Source: Blastocatellia bacterium (GTDB lineage Bacteria; Acidobacteriota; Blastocatellia; UBA7656). Taken from it: a stretch of DNA of 64,000 nucleotides. The DNA lies in NCBI GenBank assembly GCA_035275065.1, contig DATENM010000055.1, positions 170,152-234,151 of the forward strand, written 5' to 3'. Shown here one piece after another: positions 24,810 to 30,504 of the stretch. How positions within the stretch are numbered: the stretch's first letter is position 1; every line of letters starts with the position of its first letter. Below the pieces are notes generated by a model that saw only the letters and a program-made list of their open reading frames with translations, did no database searches and had not been told where the DNA came from. The translations under genes were made by a program, and so were the position numbers.

Positions 24810-26021
24810 ATGTCACGTCAAAGTCATGAAAAAGCAATGATTTTTATCAGTCATAGTCACAGCCCTGAAGATGTACGATGGGTTAACGAAGTCAGAAAAC
24901 ATTTAAGGACACTTGAAAGACGTTTCGATGTCGAAATCTGGGACAAAACCGAAATAGACCCTCCTACTCTGTGGGAATTCGAGGCTGAAGAAGCTATTGG
25001 GCGCGCTAAAGTTATTATAGTACTTATAAGCAAGGACTATTTTTCTTCAGACTATATAACGGACTTTGAGTTGCCACTGATTTTAAGAGTTGAGCGAGAA
25101 AGGGAGAGTTTTGAAACACCTCTTATAATACCCCTTATTATAAATGATTCCCCATACCTCGAAACGGAACTTGGACAGCTATATCCTGCAAATGGCCCTT
25201 ATGGATCATTAGATGTAGCGAGTCCTTATGAGCAGAGTGAAATTTTTGAAAGATTAGCATTTTATGTTGCTCATGCGTTAAACCTACTATTACACCCCCG
25301 GTTACCTCAATCTGTTGCCAATGCCTTACCAGCACCCCCTAGCACATCTAGCTATTATCCTGATGAAATAGAAACAGGTCCTTTAGTCCGTATACTACGT
25401 AATATATTTATCGCTGTCCTAATAGTAGGATTTATAGCTTCACTTGCGTGGCTCGCCCCGCGTATCGGCAGCCCTATATTAAGACCAAAAGGTACAGACA
25501 ACTTCCAACTGAGTGATATGCCTATGTCTTTACAGGGGACCTCTCCAAATAGGAAAAAAATCTCAGGTACTCTTAGTATAAGAATTCCTAAATCGGTTAA
25601 AGTATCGGAAACTCTCCCAATAAGCGCCCAGTTCAAACCGGATTCAGAACAGGTATACACGTTATCAACTGTTCTCAAATTAGAATCACCTTCGTTCAAA
25701 ATTACTCCTACGGATAACTCACGAATGATAAACCCCGGTCCAGAATTTCTTTGGGGGTGGCTGATTTTACCTGAAACAACCGGGCGGCATGCTGTCTCGC
25801 TAAGATTCGAGCCTGATATTGAATACCAGTTAGATCAGAATAGGCGACCAGTAGAGTTTGAAATGAACTCGAATTCAATTATCGCCTATATCAATGTTTT
25901 AACTGATCTTAATCTCACCTCAACTCAAGATACAATACTCAAGATAATCGGCGGGCTTATTGGGATCGTAGGTACAATCTTGGGATACCCATTTTTGAAG
26001 CGTCGCTTTGGATCTGGGTAA
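24810..26021 (+). CDS. TIR-domain transmembrane protein
   Basis: I choose the ATG at 24810 (AAGGA upstream) over a TTG at 24789. Residues 9-130 form a TIR domain: box 1 MIFISHSHSPED, then WDKTEIDPP, AKVIIVLISKDYFSS and DFELPL, where Glu 87 is at the usual catalytic position of NAD-consuming TIRs. A membrane helix follows (about 196-216), then a 160-residue beta-rich domain expected outside the membrane, then a second helix near the C-terminus (LKIIGGLIGIVGTILGYPF). It is the only long rightward gene in the phage middle region and ends 2 nt from the convergent NinB-like gene. A lysogen-expressed defence or exclusion protein is the likely role (inference). Confidence 0.8.
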   Translation: MSRQSHEKAMIFISHSHSPEDVRWVNEVRKHLRTLERRFDVEIWDKTEIDPPTLWEFEAEEAIGRAKVIIVLISKDYFSSDYITDFELPLILRVERERESFETPLIIPLIINDSPYLETELGQLYPANGPYGSLDVASPYEQSEIFERLAFYVAHALNLLLHPRLPQSVANALPAPPSTSSYYPDEIETGPLVRILRNIFIAVLIVGFIASLAWLAPRIGSPILRPKGTDNFQLSDMPMSLQGTSPNRKKISGTLSIRIPKSVKVSETLPISAQFKPDSEQVYTLSTVLKLESPSFKITPTDNSRMINPGPEFLWGWLILPETTGRHAVSLRFEPDIEYQLDQNRRPVEFEMNSNSIIAYINVLTDLNLTSTQDTILKIIGGLIGIVGTILGYPFLKRRFGSG

Positions 26022-26023
26022 AG

Positions 26024-26431
26024 TTAGTATTCAACTTGATGCGGTTTTGGGATAGCTATACCTAGTTCTGCCCCGGCCCAGTTTTTTATCTTCTCGATGT
26101 ACTCCCAAAACTGAGAGCTTGGAAGATTCGCAGTTGAACGGATAATCTCATATCTTTTACCGTTTACCTCTACACCTTCTTTCAGGAATAAGCTTTTGCA
26201 ATAGTCGTGGGCTTCGTCTGGGATGATTCCCATAGCCTCAGAGACCATTGCGATAACTACCGCCCAATAGTACTTGTTAGCCTGATTGCTGCGGGTAAGC
26301 TCATAGCGTTTAATTGAAAGCTGTACTTCTTTCCCCTTCAGGGTGAGAAGGTACGCCTTGAAGCGTGAGGGGTCTCCAAGTATAAGCGCACCTTGCTCAC
26401 TTACTGAACCAAAGAAAAGGGGTCTAATCAT
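26024..26431 (-). CDS. NinB/Orf-like recombination protein
   Basis: The 135-residue protein shows RSNQANKYYWAVVIAMVSEA, then PDEAHDYCKSLFL, STANLPSSQFWEYIEKIKNW and ELGIAIPKP. This series matches NinB-type phage recombination mediators, which bind single-stranded DNA with SSB. An SSB-like gene lies directly upstream, supporting the role. Confidence 0.8.
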   Translation of the reverse strand: MIRPLFFGSVSEQGALILGDPSRFKAYLLTLKGKEVQLSIKRYELTRSNQANKYYWAVVIAMVSEAMGIIPDEAHDYCKSLFLKEGVEVNGKRYEIIRSTANLPSSQFWEYIEKIKNWAGAELGIAIPKPHQVEY

Positions 26432-26785
26432 CTATTGAGCAAATAGGTCTTCATCTCCTACAGTGTCAATCCCGACTCCAACTTTGAAATCGTGATAGCT
26501 ACTGCCCTTTCTCTTTTCTGATTGCTTCTTGCCTTGATACTCAATAGCTACCATCTTACCTTGAGCGATCTGGGCGAACTTAGTATCAAGTACTGATGTT
26601 CCCCAAACTCCTACTTGCTCTCCGTCTACATCAAGAATGTAGATGGTGGAGTTGTTAGATCCTACATTCTCTTTTTTACCTACATAGCGGCCTTCGATGT
26701 AATCTCCTTCGGTAAGCATTTGATCTTTCTCCGGCCACATTCTTTGAGTTGATGAATCCACAGTTTTGTATTTGTTCCAGTCCAT
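26432..26785 (-). CDS. OB-fold, SSB-like protein
   Basis: The 117-residue protein has the strand pattern of an OB fold: EGDYIEGRYVGKKENVG, TIYILDVDGEQVGVWGTSVL, GKMVAIEYQGKKQSE, HDFKVGVGID. The acidic C-terminus (DEDLFAQ) recalls SSB tails but is not canonical. It adjoins the NinB-like gene and probably binds single-stranded DNA. Confidence 0.6.
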   Translation of the reverse strand: MDWNKYKTVDSSTQRMWPEKDQMLTEGDYIEGRYVGKKENVGSNNSTIYILDVDGEQVGVWGTSVLDTKFAQIAQGKMVAIEYQGKKQSEKRKGSSYHDFKVGVGIDTVGDEDLFAQ

Positions 26786-26892
26786 AATTATATAAGTTTG
26801 AATTTTGTATTTGTTCTTGGGGTGATGATCTCTACTTCCTCTAGGAATGGTGCTTCAAGCTGGGAAGTCTCTTTAGCTTGATCTTGTGCTTT

Positions 26893-27114
26893 TCAGGTGT
26901 CTATAGACTTGAATTGATTTAATGTTTTTTCGACTTCTTCGCGGCATAGAGTATCAATTGTTCTGGAATTCAGTTCTACAATTGCTTTCTTCTCATCCGA
27001 GCTTTTTCCGTCAGCAATCTCAAACTCTGTTTCTATCGCGCAAGAGCTTTCTATAGGCTCGAACTGCTTAAGCTGTACACGCTTTGAGAATGAGCGTTGA
27101 ATCTTGATCTTCAT
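26893..27114 (-). CDS. phage early protein (73 aa) with in-frame TGA before a further open stretch
   Basis: The ATG at 27114 overlaps the upstream TGA by 4 nt; a start at 27183 is therefore unlikely. The product begins MKIKIQRSFSKRVQLKQFEP and looks like a small beta domain plus helix. After the TGA at 26893-26895 the same frame stays open for 34 codons, to a TAA at 26788-26790, 2 nt before the SSB-like ATG. The ancestral gene probably ran to 26788. This is a nonsense mutation or possible readthrough. Confidence 0.65.
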   Translation of the reverse strand: MKIKIQRSFSKRVQLKQFEPIESSCAIETEFEIADGKSSDEKKAIVELNSRTIDTLCREEVEKTLNQFKSIDT

Positions 27115-27284
27115 TGTACTGGTATTGTACTCTCGGCCTTTTCTATCTCTGTAGCGATCTCGGAAACCATATAGATTCCCCATTCTTCAATTAGTATCTG
27201 GGCTAATTCTTTAGGGTCTATACCGTCTTTCTTCATTACTCGTAGGAAACTTCTAAAGCCTGTAAGGGTGATTGGATTGGTCAT
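27111..27284 (-). CDS. small early protein (57 aa)
   Basis: MTNPITLTGFRSFLRVMKKD... is a helical acidic protein. Its TGA overlaps the next ATG (ATGA). Operon coupling is the support. Function unknown. Confidence 0.55.
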   Translation of the reverse strand: MTNPITLTGFRSFLRVMKKDGIDPKELAQILIEEWGIYMVSEIATEIEKAESTIPVQ

Positions 27285-27292
27285 AGATTTAT

Positions 27293-27541
27293 TTATTGGC
27301 TCTCATTGATTTGGGAGAGTGGGGACTTTGTAAGGAATACATTTATTTCCATCTTTAACGCCGCTGCCCATTTCTCTAAGAAATCTAGGCGGGGCTGACG
27401 TGAGCCTACTTCATAGTGAGAAAGTCCCATTGAACTTATGCCAAGCTCATCAGCCAATTCCTTCTGCGTTATATTCAGTTCTTCGCGGCGGATTCTTAGA
27501 ACGTCTTGAGGTTTTATGTTGTAGGGGTGGCTTACATTCAT
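27293..27541 (-). CDS. XRE-family HTH regulator (Cro/C1 type)
   Basis: The 82-residue protein is a single HTH domain: VLRIRREELNITQKELADEL, GISSMGLSHYEVGSRQPRLD. It lies inside the early operon rather than at the switch region, and could be a Cro-like or delayed-early regulator. It overlaps its upstream neighbour by 4 nt. Confidence 0.8.
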   Translation of the reverse strand: MNVSHPYNIKPQDVLRIRREELNITQKELADELGISSMGLSHYEVGSRQPRLDFLEKWAAALKMEINVFLTKSPLSQINESQ

Positions 27542-27768
27542 TCTGGTAGGTTGAAGTAGTTAAAAAGCCCTTCTAACTTCCTCATTGCTCGACCTATAAA
27601 TTGTTTGTGATCTTGTTTCTCCTGCTCGCTCCATTTGAAGTTCGGGCTGGTGATCAGAAGTAGGATTGCATCTTGGAGGTTAGCGATACCGTCCATTATT
27701 TCTATCTTGGCGTGCTCAATGTGGACTTTCTGGGTCTGGGGGGCTGTGGCTTTGATGAGTTGAGACAT
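27538..27768 (-). CDS. early phage protein (76 aa)
   Basis: Helical protein (KIEIMDGIANLQDAILLLIT). Its start overlaps the neighbour's TAA by one base. No family recognised. Confidence 0.6.
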   Translation of the reverse strand: MSQLIKATAPQTQKVHIEHAKIEIMDGIANLQDAILLLITSPNFKWSEQEKQDHKQFIGRAMRKLEGLFNYFNLPE

Positions 27769-28136
27769 TAAAGTGTGATGAGTTTGTTTTCGACTAGGTA
27801 AATAACCATTCGAGCGCGGGCGTCGGCTTCGGTGTCTGCGTATTGTGTCGGAACATCGCCGTTAATGGTTCCGTGCGACCACTTTTCGCAAGACCACTTA
27901 TACTTTCGCTTGGCATCAAAGGAACAGAAGTATGGCGGTAATAATTCTCCAAGCTCGGCTACGGTGAAGGCGGAACATTTTTGATCTACTGCTTGGATAT
28001 TGCCCACATAGGCTAAGTCCCATTCTGGATTAGCGCCTTTCCGATAACGCCGATACCAAATGCTCTCCTGCTTCACTCCTAGCTCTTTGAGCTTCTTGGC
28101 AAGCTCTAGGCTTACTACTTGTTGTTCGAGGGTCAT
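27768..28136 (-). CDS. conserved phage early protein (122 aa)
   Basis: The product has MTLEQQVVSLELAKKLKELG, VKQESIWYRRY and CSAFTVAELGELLP. The start SLELAKKLKELGVKQES and the AFTVAELGELLP block recur in many phage proteins of unknown function that appear to be DNA-metabolism accessories. The TAA of the 25-residue gene overlaps its ATG by one base. Confidence 0.7.
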   Translation of the reverse strand: MTLEQQVVSLELAKKLKELGVKQESIWYRRYRKGANPEWDLAYVGNIQAVDQKCSAFTVAELGELLPPYFCSFDAKRKYKWSCEKWSHGTINGDVPTQYADTEADARARMVIYLVENKLITL

Positions 28137-28213
28137 TAGAGTATTGCGAGGGTTAAGACCATTAAAACTAAGATTCCTAGAAGGGTTAGGGATTCAATAA
28201 TGTAGGTTTTCAT
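28136..28213 (-). CDS. 25-residue single-helix microprotein
   Basis: MKTYIIESLTLLGILVLMVL... is essentially one transmembrane helix. Its ATG overlaps the upstream TGA (ATGA) and its TAA overlaps the downstream ATG (TAATG), so it fits exactly between two early genes. Coupling at both ends is strong support for such a short gene. Confidence 0.55.
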   Translation of the reverse strand: MKTYIIESLTLLGILVLMVLTLAIL

Positions 28214-28527
28214 TGAAGTAATTCGTAGAGAAAGTTTATTGTTTCTTCCGACTGCTGGGTGAGGTCATCGGTGCGGGGGTTCCACGGACGGCGGATATTT
28301 CTCGAAGTGATGAGTTGATACCCTGCTGGCCAACCGTCATAGCTCTTACCTTCTATCGCCAGCAACACATCTGCGAGGCAGATAGGACGATACTTATTTC
28401 CGTCCGGTGGATAGTTTTTGTGCCACCAACAATCGCAGTTTTCTTTTCCACTTTCGCAGCCTTCAATGAAAATATCAGGATTCGCCTTGATACACGCCTG
28501 CCGGATTGTTTCTAGTTTTTCATTCAT
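28210..28527 (-). CDS. phage early protein with Cys cluster (105 aa)
   Basis: The product shows IEGCESGKENCDCWWHKNYP (possible metal site) and DGNKYRPICLADVLLAIEGK. The latter block is familiar from small phage proteins of unknown role. It is in the early operon. Confidence 0.6.
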   Translation of the reverse strand: MNEKLETIRQACIKANPDIFIEGCESGKENCDCWWHKNYPPDGNKYRPICLADVLLAIEGKSYDGWPAGYQLITSRNIRRPWNPRTDDLTQQSEETINFLYELLQ

Positions 28528-28696
28528 AGTAGCTATTTGGTAAGGTGGGTTAGTATGACTAGAAACAGAACGTCCAGAAAAGCCACTGATAGATTGCCGG
28601 ATTTTCTTTGAGGGTTAAGCAATAAGGTAAAAAGTGGAAGCCCTGAACCTTACGAACCGATAAGCAAATAGTCATCTTGAGTAATTGGTTGGGGGG

Positions 28697-28936
28697 TTAG
28701 TTTTCTTGGGCGTACTTGATTTGGCGGGCAATCACTTCACAGGCTTGTTCATAGTCCAAAGGCACATCTTCACTGGTAATCTCTCGGTCGTTATCTGCAT
28801 CCCAAACAGTAAGGATAAAGTAGACATCCCGCTCGCCCTTTCCCATACACACATCACACTTCTCAGTGGTGAACTCGTCAGGCTTCATTCCCTCGACTTC
28901 TACCTTGCCCGTTCCCTTACAGACATTGCACTTCAT
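28697..28936 (-). CDS. DnaJ-type zinc-finger small protein (79 aa)
   Basis: CNVCKGTGKVEVEG and CDVCMGKGER are two CxxCxGxG motifs of the DnaJ zinc centre, followed by an acidic C-terminal domain. There is no J domain. It is the first gene of the early operon downstream of the 28995-29013 operator. Confidence 0.7.
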   Translation of the reverse strand: MKCNVCKGTGKVEVEGMKPDEFTTEKCDVCMGKGERDVYFILTVWDADNDREITSEDVPLDYEQACEVIARQIKYAQEN

Positions 28937-28994
28937 TTGATTTATTTTGTACGTTGGTTTTTATTGGTTGGCCTTTATGACTTAATGATACTGC

Positions 28995-29013
28995 ACTGTC
29001 TAAAACTGTCAAA
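28995..29013. promoter_or_regulatory. early operator copy 1
   Basis: ACTGTCTAAAACTGTCAAA. It overlaps the -35 (TTGACA on the minus strand) of the promoter reading the 79-residue zinc gene. It matches copy 2 (29187-29205) at 16 of 19 positions and contains two ACTGTC half-sites 10 nt apart. Confidence 0.5.
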
Positions 29014-29015
29014 CA

Positions 29016-29180
29016 TCACTTATCCACAGGAGTAGATTCCTTCAAAACATAGGCAACCCAGCCGTGAGATTTGCCTATCATCTTTCCGACTTCTCGTGTT
29101 GAGAATCCTTGTTTATATAACCGCTGGGCTTTCTTGACTTGCTCGGCGCGGCGCTTCATCTGGTAGGGTGAATACTTCAT
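29016..29180 (-). CDS. small HTH protein (54 aa), leaderless
   Basis: MKYSPYQMKRRAEQVKKAQR is followed by LYKQGFSTREVGKMIGKSHG and WVAYVLKE. This is a resolvase/transposase-type HTH. The ATG lies exactly 6 nt after a TACAGT -10 with a TTGACA -35 16 nt further up. Similar operators lie at its own promoter and at the next promoter, so autoregulation is likely. Confidence 0.65.
   Translation of the reverse strand: MKYSPYQMKRRAEQVKKAQRLYKQGFSTREVGKMIGKSHGWVAYVLKESTPVDK
29020..29028 (+). promoter_or_regulatory. DnaA box TTATCCACA
   Basis: Perfect 9-mer; it overlaps the last codons of the small HTH gene and lies 7 nt upstream of the next leftward TTGACA. Confidence 0.6.
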
Positions 29181-29186
29181 ACCCTA

Positions 29187-29214
29187 ACTGTACAAAACCG
29201 TCAAAGGTTGTCAA
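29187..29214 (-). promoter_or_regulatory. promoter and early operator copy 2
   Basis: On the minus strand -35 TTGACA at 29209-29214, -10 TACAGT at 29187-29192, 16-nt spacer. The predicted start is the A of the ATG at 29180. Operator copy 2 (29187-29205) covers the -10. Confidence 0.55.
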
Positions 29215-29241
29215 TGGCGTGAATCCACAGGGCAGAGGGCA

Positions 29242-29247
29242 TATAAT
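29242..29247 (+). promoter_or_regulatory. -10 TATAAT of the rightward 114-residue gene
   Basis: TATAAT followed by exactly 6 nt and ATG, predicting a leaderless mRNA. No clear -35. Confidence 0.45.
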
Positions 29248-29253
29248 CTGGCT

Positions 29254-29598
29254 ATGAGTAAAGAAGCAATCCAAGCGCAAATAGACGCTATGCCTGATGG
29301 CCCCCAGAAAGAACTAGCCGACTATATGAACAAGGTTTATAACGGCGAAGCTGATGCGGGCTGGGCGATAGTCGGTGACGATTACCGCTACGACCTGCTG
29401 GAAGCGCCGATCTGGACACCTCCGGCGAATGGTCAATTTATGTGGGGCGATGCCGGTGCAATAACAGAAGCAGCACACAACAAATTGGCTGCGCTGCGGG
29501 AGCGTGCGGGAGGCTGGTTTTATCTTAAAGATGGTCAGTTGATTTTTGTGACGCTGGAAGAATGGCAACAAATTAAACAGGGTCGCCGGGAGCCATAA
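29254..29598 (+). CDS. uncharacterised rightward phage cargo protein (114 aa)
   Basis: An acidic soluble protein (MSKEAIQAQIDAMPDGPQKE ... GWFYLKDGQLIFVTLEEWQQ). Base composition is more GC-rich than its neighbours, which suggests a recent gain. It converges on the repressor gene with a 2-nt gap. No family recognised. Confidence 0.55.
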   Translation: MSKEAIQAQIDAMPDGPQKELADYMNKVYNGEADAGWAIVGDDYRYDLLEAPIWTPPANGQFMWGDAGAITEAAHNKLAALRERAGGWFYLKDGQLIFVTLEEWQQIKQGRREP

Positions 29599-29600
29599 GA

Positions 29601-29984
29601 TTATTCTTTTCCTGCCTGTAACACTTTCTTGACTGCCTTTATCTTGGCAGGCTTGGCCTTCAGGAGAGCTTGGACTATCTCGGTAAGGTCTGGGCTGGAT
29701 ACAATCTTGTCTACTGCCTCAACAAGCACTCTGGCAGGCCACGGCTCGGTATTTCTAAAATCAGTCTCCTCTCCACTGGCAGCTTTATACAGTTCTACTC
29801 CATCAACGCCTAACCCTTTCGCCAGGGCGTTGAGCTTGTCTACGCTTATAGATTTGACCTTGCCAGAAAGGATGTCAGAGATTGTGGAGTCTTTGATTTT
29901 ATTGCCGCTGCGGGCTTGGATGTGAATGCCCTTGAGGTTCTTCTCTTTCATTACTGCACGGATATACGTTCTCAATTTCTCCAT
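29601..29984 (-). CDS. XRE-family repressor (lysogeny regulator candidate)
   Basis: I choose the ATG at 29984 (AAGGA upstream). The 127-residue product has an HTH (LRTYIRAVMKEKNLKGIHIQ, KIKDSTISDILSGKVKSISV, DKLNALAKGLGV) and a helical C-terminal domain ending KAVKKVLQAGKE, without a LexA-type peptidase motif. It faces a dyad operator and a divergent promoter, the usual arrangement of a phage repressor. The Shine-Dalgarno lies within a perfect 6-bp hairpin (29986-30003). Confidence 0.75.
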   Translation of the reverse strand: MEKLRTYIRAVMKEKNLKGIHIQARSGNKIKDSTISDILSGKVKSISVDKLNALAKGLGVDGVELYKAASGEETDFRNTEPWPARVLVEAVDKIVSSPDLTEIVQALLKAKPAKIKAVKKVLQAGKE

Positions 29985-29985
29985 A

Positions 29986-30003
29986 GCTTCCTTTGTAGGA
30001 AGC
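29986..30003 (-). promoter_or_regulatory. hairpin over the repressor ribosome binding site
   Basis: GCTTCC-6 nt-GGAAGC on the minus strand; the GGAAG arm is the Shine-Dalgarno and ends one base before the ATG. Confidence 0.5.
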
Positions 30004-30009
30004 GACAAA

Positions 30010-30048
30010 AATAGTAGTTGACACACTACAAACGTGTGTACTACTATT
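30010..30048. promoter_or_regulatory. 39-bp dyad operator between repressor and rightward leader
   Basis: AATAGTAGT (30010-30018) and ACTACTATT (30040-30048) are perfect inverted repeats, with ACACAC and GTGTGT (30021-30026 and 30034-30039) inside. A rightward promoter TTGACA (30018-30023) with TACTAT (30042-30047, 18-nt spacer) lies within it. Confidence 0.65.
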
Positions 30049-30053
30049 CTCGC

Positions 30054-30185
30054 CGTTCCGAATTACCGGAATACACGTTCCAGAATAATGGAAGCGGCTC
30101 ACTGGCAATTTGCTACTTCCATTAAAACCCAACTCTGCTGGGAGAGTGGTTCTCTCTAAAAGCTCTCTCAGCAGACCCTTTTTCT
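30054..30185 (+). ncRNA. structured leader or small RNA of the switch region
   Basis: From the predicted start near 30054, the transcript contains a 9-bp hairpin (TAATGGAAG 30086-30094 with CTTCCATTA 30116-30124) and ends in an intrinsic terminator at 30134-30185. No coding frame is obvious. It could be a stand-alone RNA of about 130 nt or an attenuator for the 65-residue gene. Confidence 0.45.
30134..30185 (+). terminator. intrinsic terminator
   Basis: TCTGCTGGGAGAG / CTCTCTCAGCAGA, 13 bp with one G-U, followed by CCCTTTTTCT, just 4 nt before the next ATG. Confidence 0.75.
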
Positions 30186-30188
30186 ATC

Positions 30189-30386
30189 ATGAGTAGTGAG
30201 GTGACGCAATCAAACGTATGCCAGCACTGCCAAAACACAGGGATTGCGCCAATAGGGGATTGCTATTTAGAGGCATTAGTTTTCTGCGTGTGTCCCATCG
30301 GAGAGAAGAAGCAACTGGAGGTTTCCCGCCTTACACTTAGTACCGAACAGACTTTCTCGCGGAGAGCCTATGGGGGAAAGATATAG
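30189..30386 (+). CDS. small zinc-finger protein behind the attenuator (65 aa)
   Basis: The product has CQHCQNTGIAP and CVCPIG, a likely single zinc site. It is the only gene rightward from the switch operator and would be made only if the terminator at 30134-30185 is bypassed. Its own 3' end forms the next terminator. An antirepressor role is possible (inference from position). Confidence 0.55.
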   Translation: MSSEVTQSNVCQHCQNTGIAPIGDCYLEALVFCVCPIGEKKQLEVSRLTLSTEQTFSRRAYGGKI

Positions 30387-30402
30387 GCTCTCCCTTTTTT
30401 TT
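30361..30402 (+). terminator. intrinsic terminator
   Basis: GGAGAGCCTAT / ATAGGCTCTCC, 11 bp perfect, then eight T. The left arm is inside the end of the 65-residue gene. Confidence 0.8.
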
Positions 30403-30504
30403 CTAATCCCCAACCTCCGCTGCGTAAGGCGTCAATAAACGGCAATCTCCGCTTCGCTCCGACCGCCGTTTCTCGCCGCTTCCTCCGCTTCGTCTGGGGA
30501 TTAG
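30403..30504. repeat. nested inverted repeats between convergent genes
   Basis: Outer arms CTAATCCCC (30403-30411) and GGGGATTAG (30496-30504); inner arms AAACGGC (30437-30443) and GCCGTTT (30465-30471). CTCCGCTTCG occurs twice. The outer arm includes the stop codon of the ATPase gene. Confidence 0.55.

Noticed and set aside
28559..28675. 38-codon leftward frame (MTICLSVRKVQGFHFLPYCL...)
   Set aside because: Fits the gap but has no Shine-Dalgarno, overlap coupling or recognisable pattern.
30403..30504. Possible CRISPR or REP array from repeated CTCCGCTTCG
   Set aside because: Only two short copies with no regular spacing; better read as inverted repeats between convergent genes.
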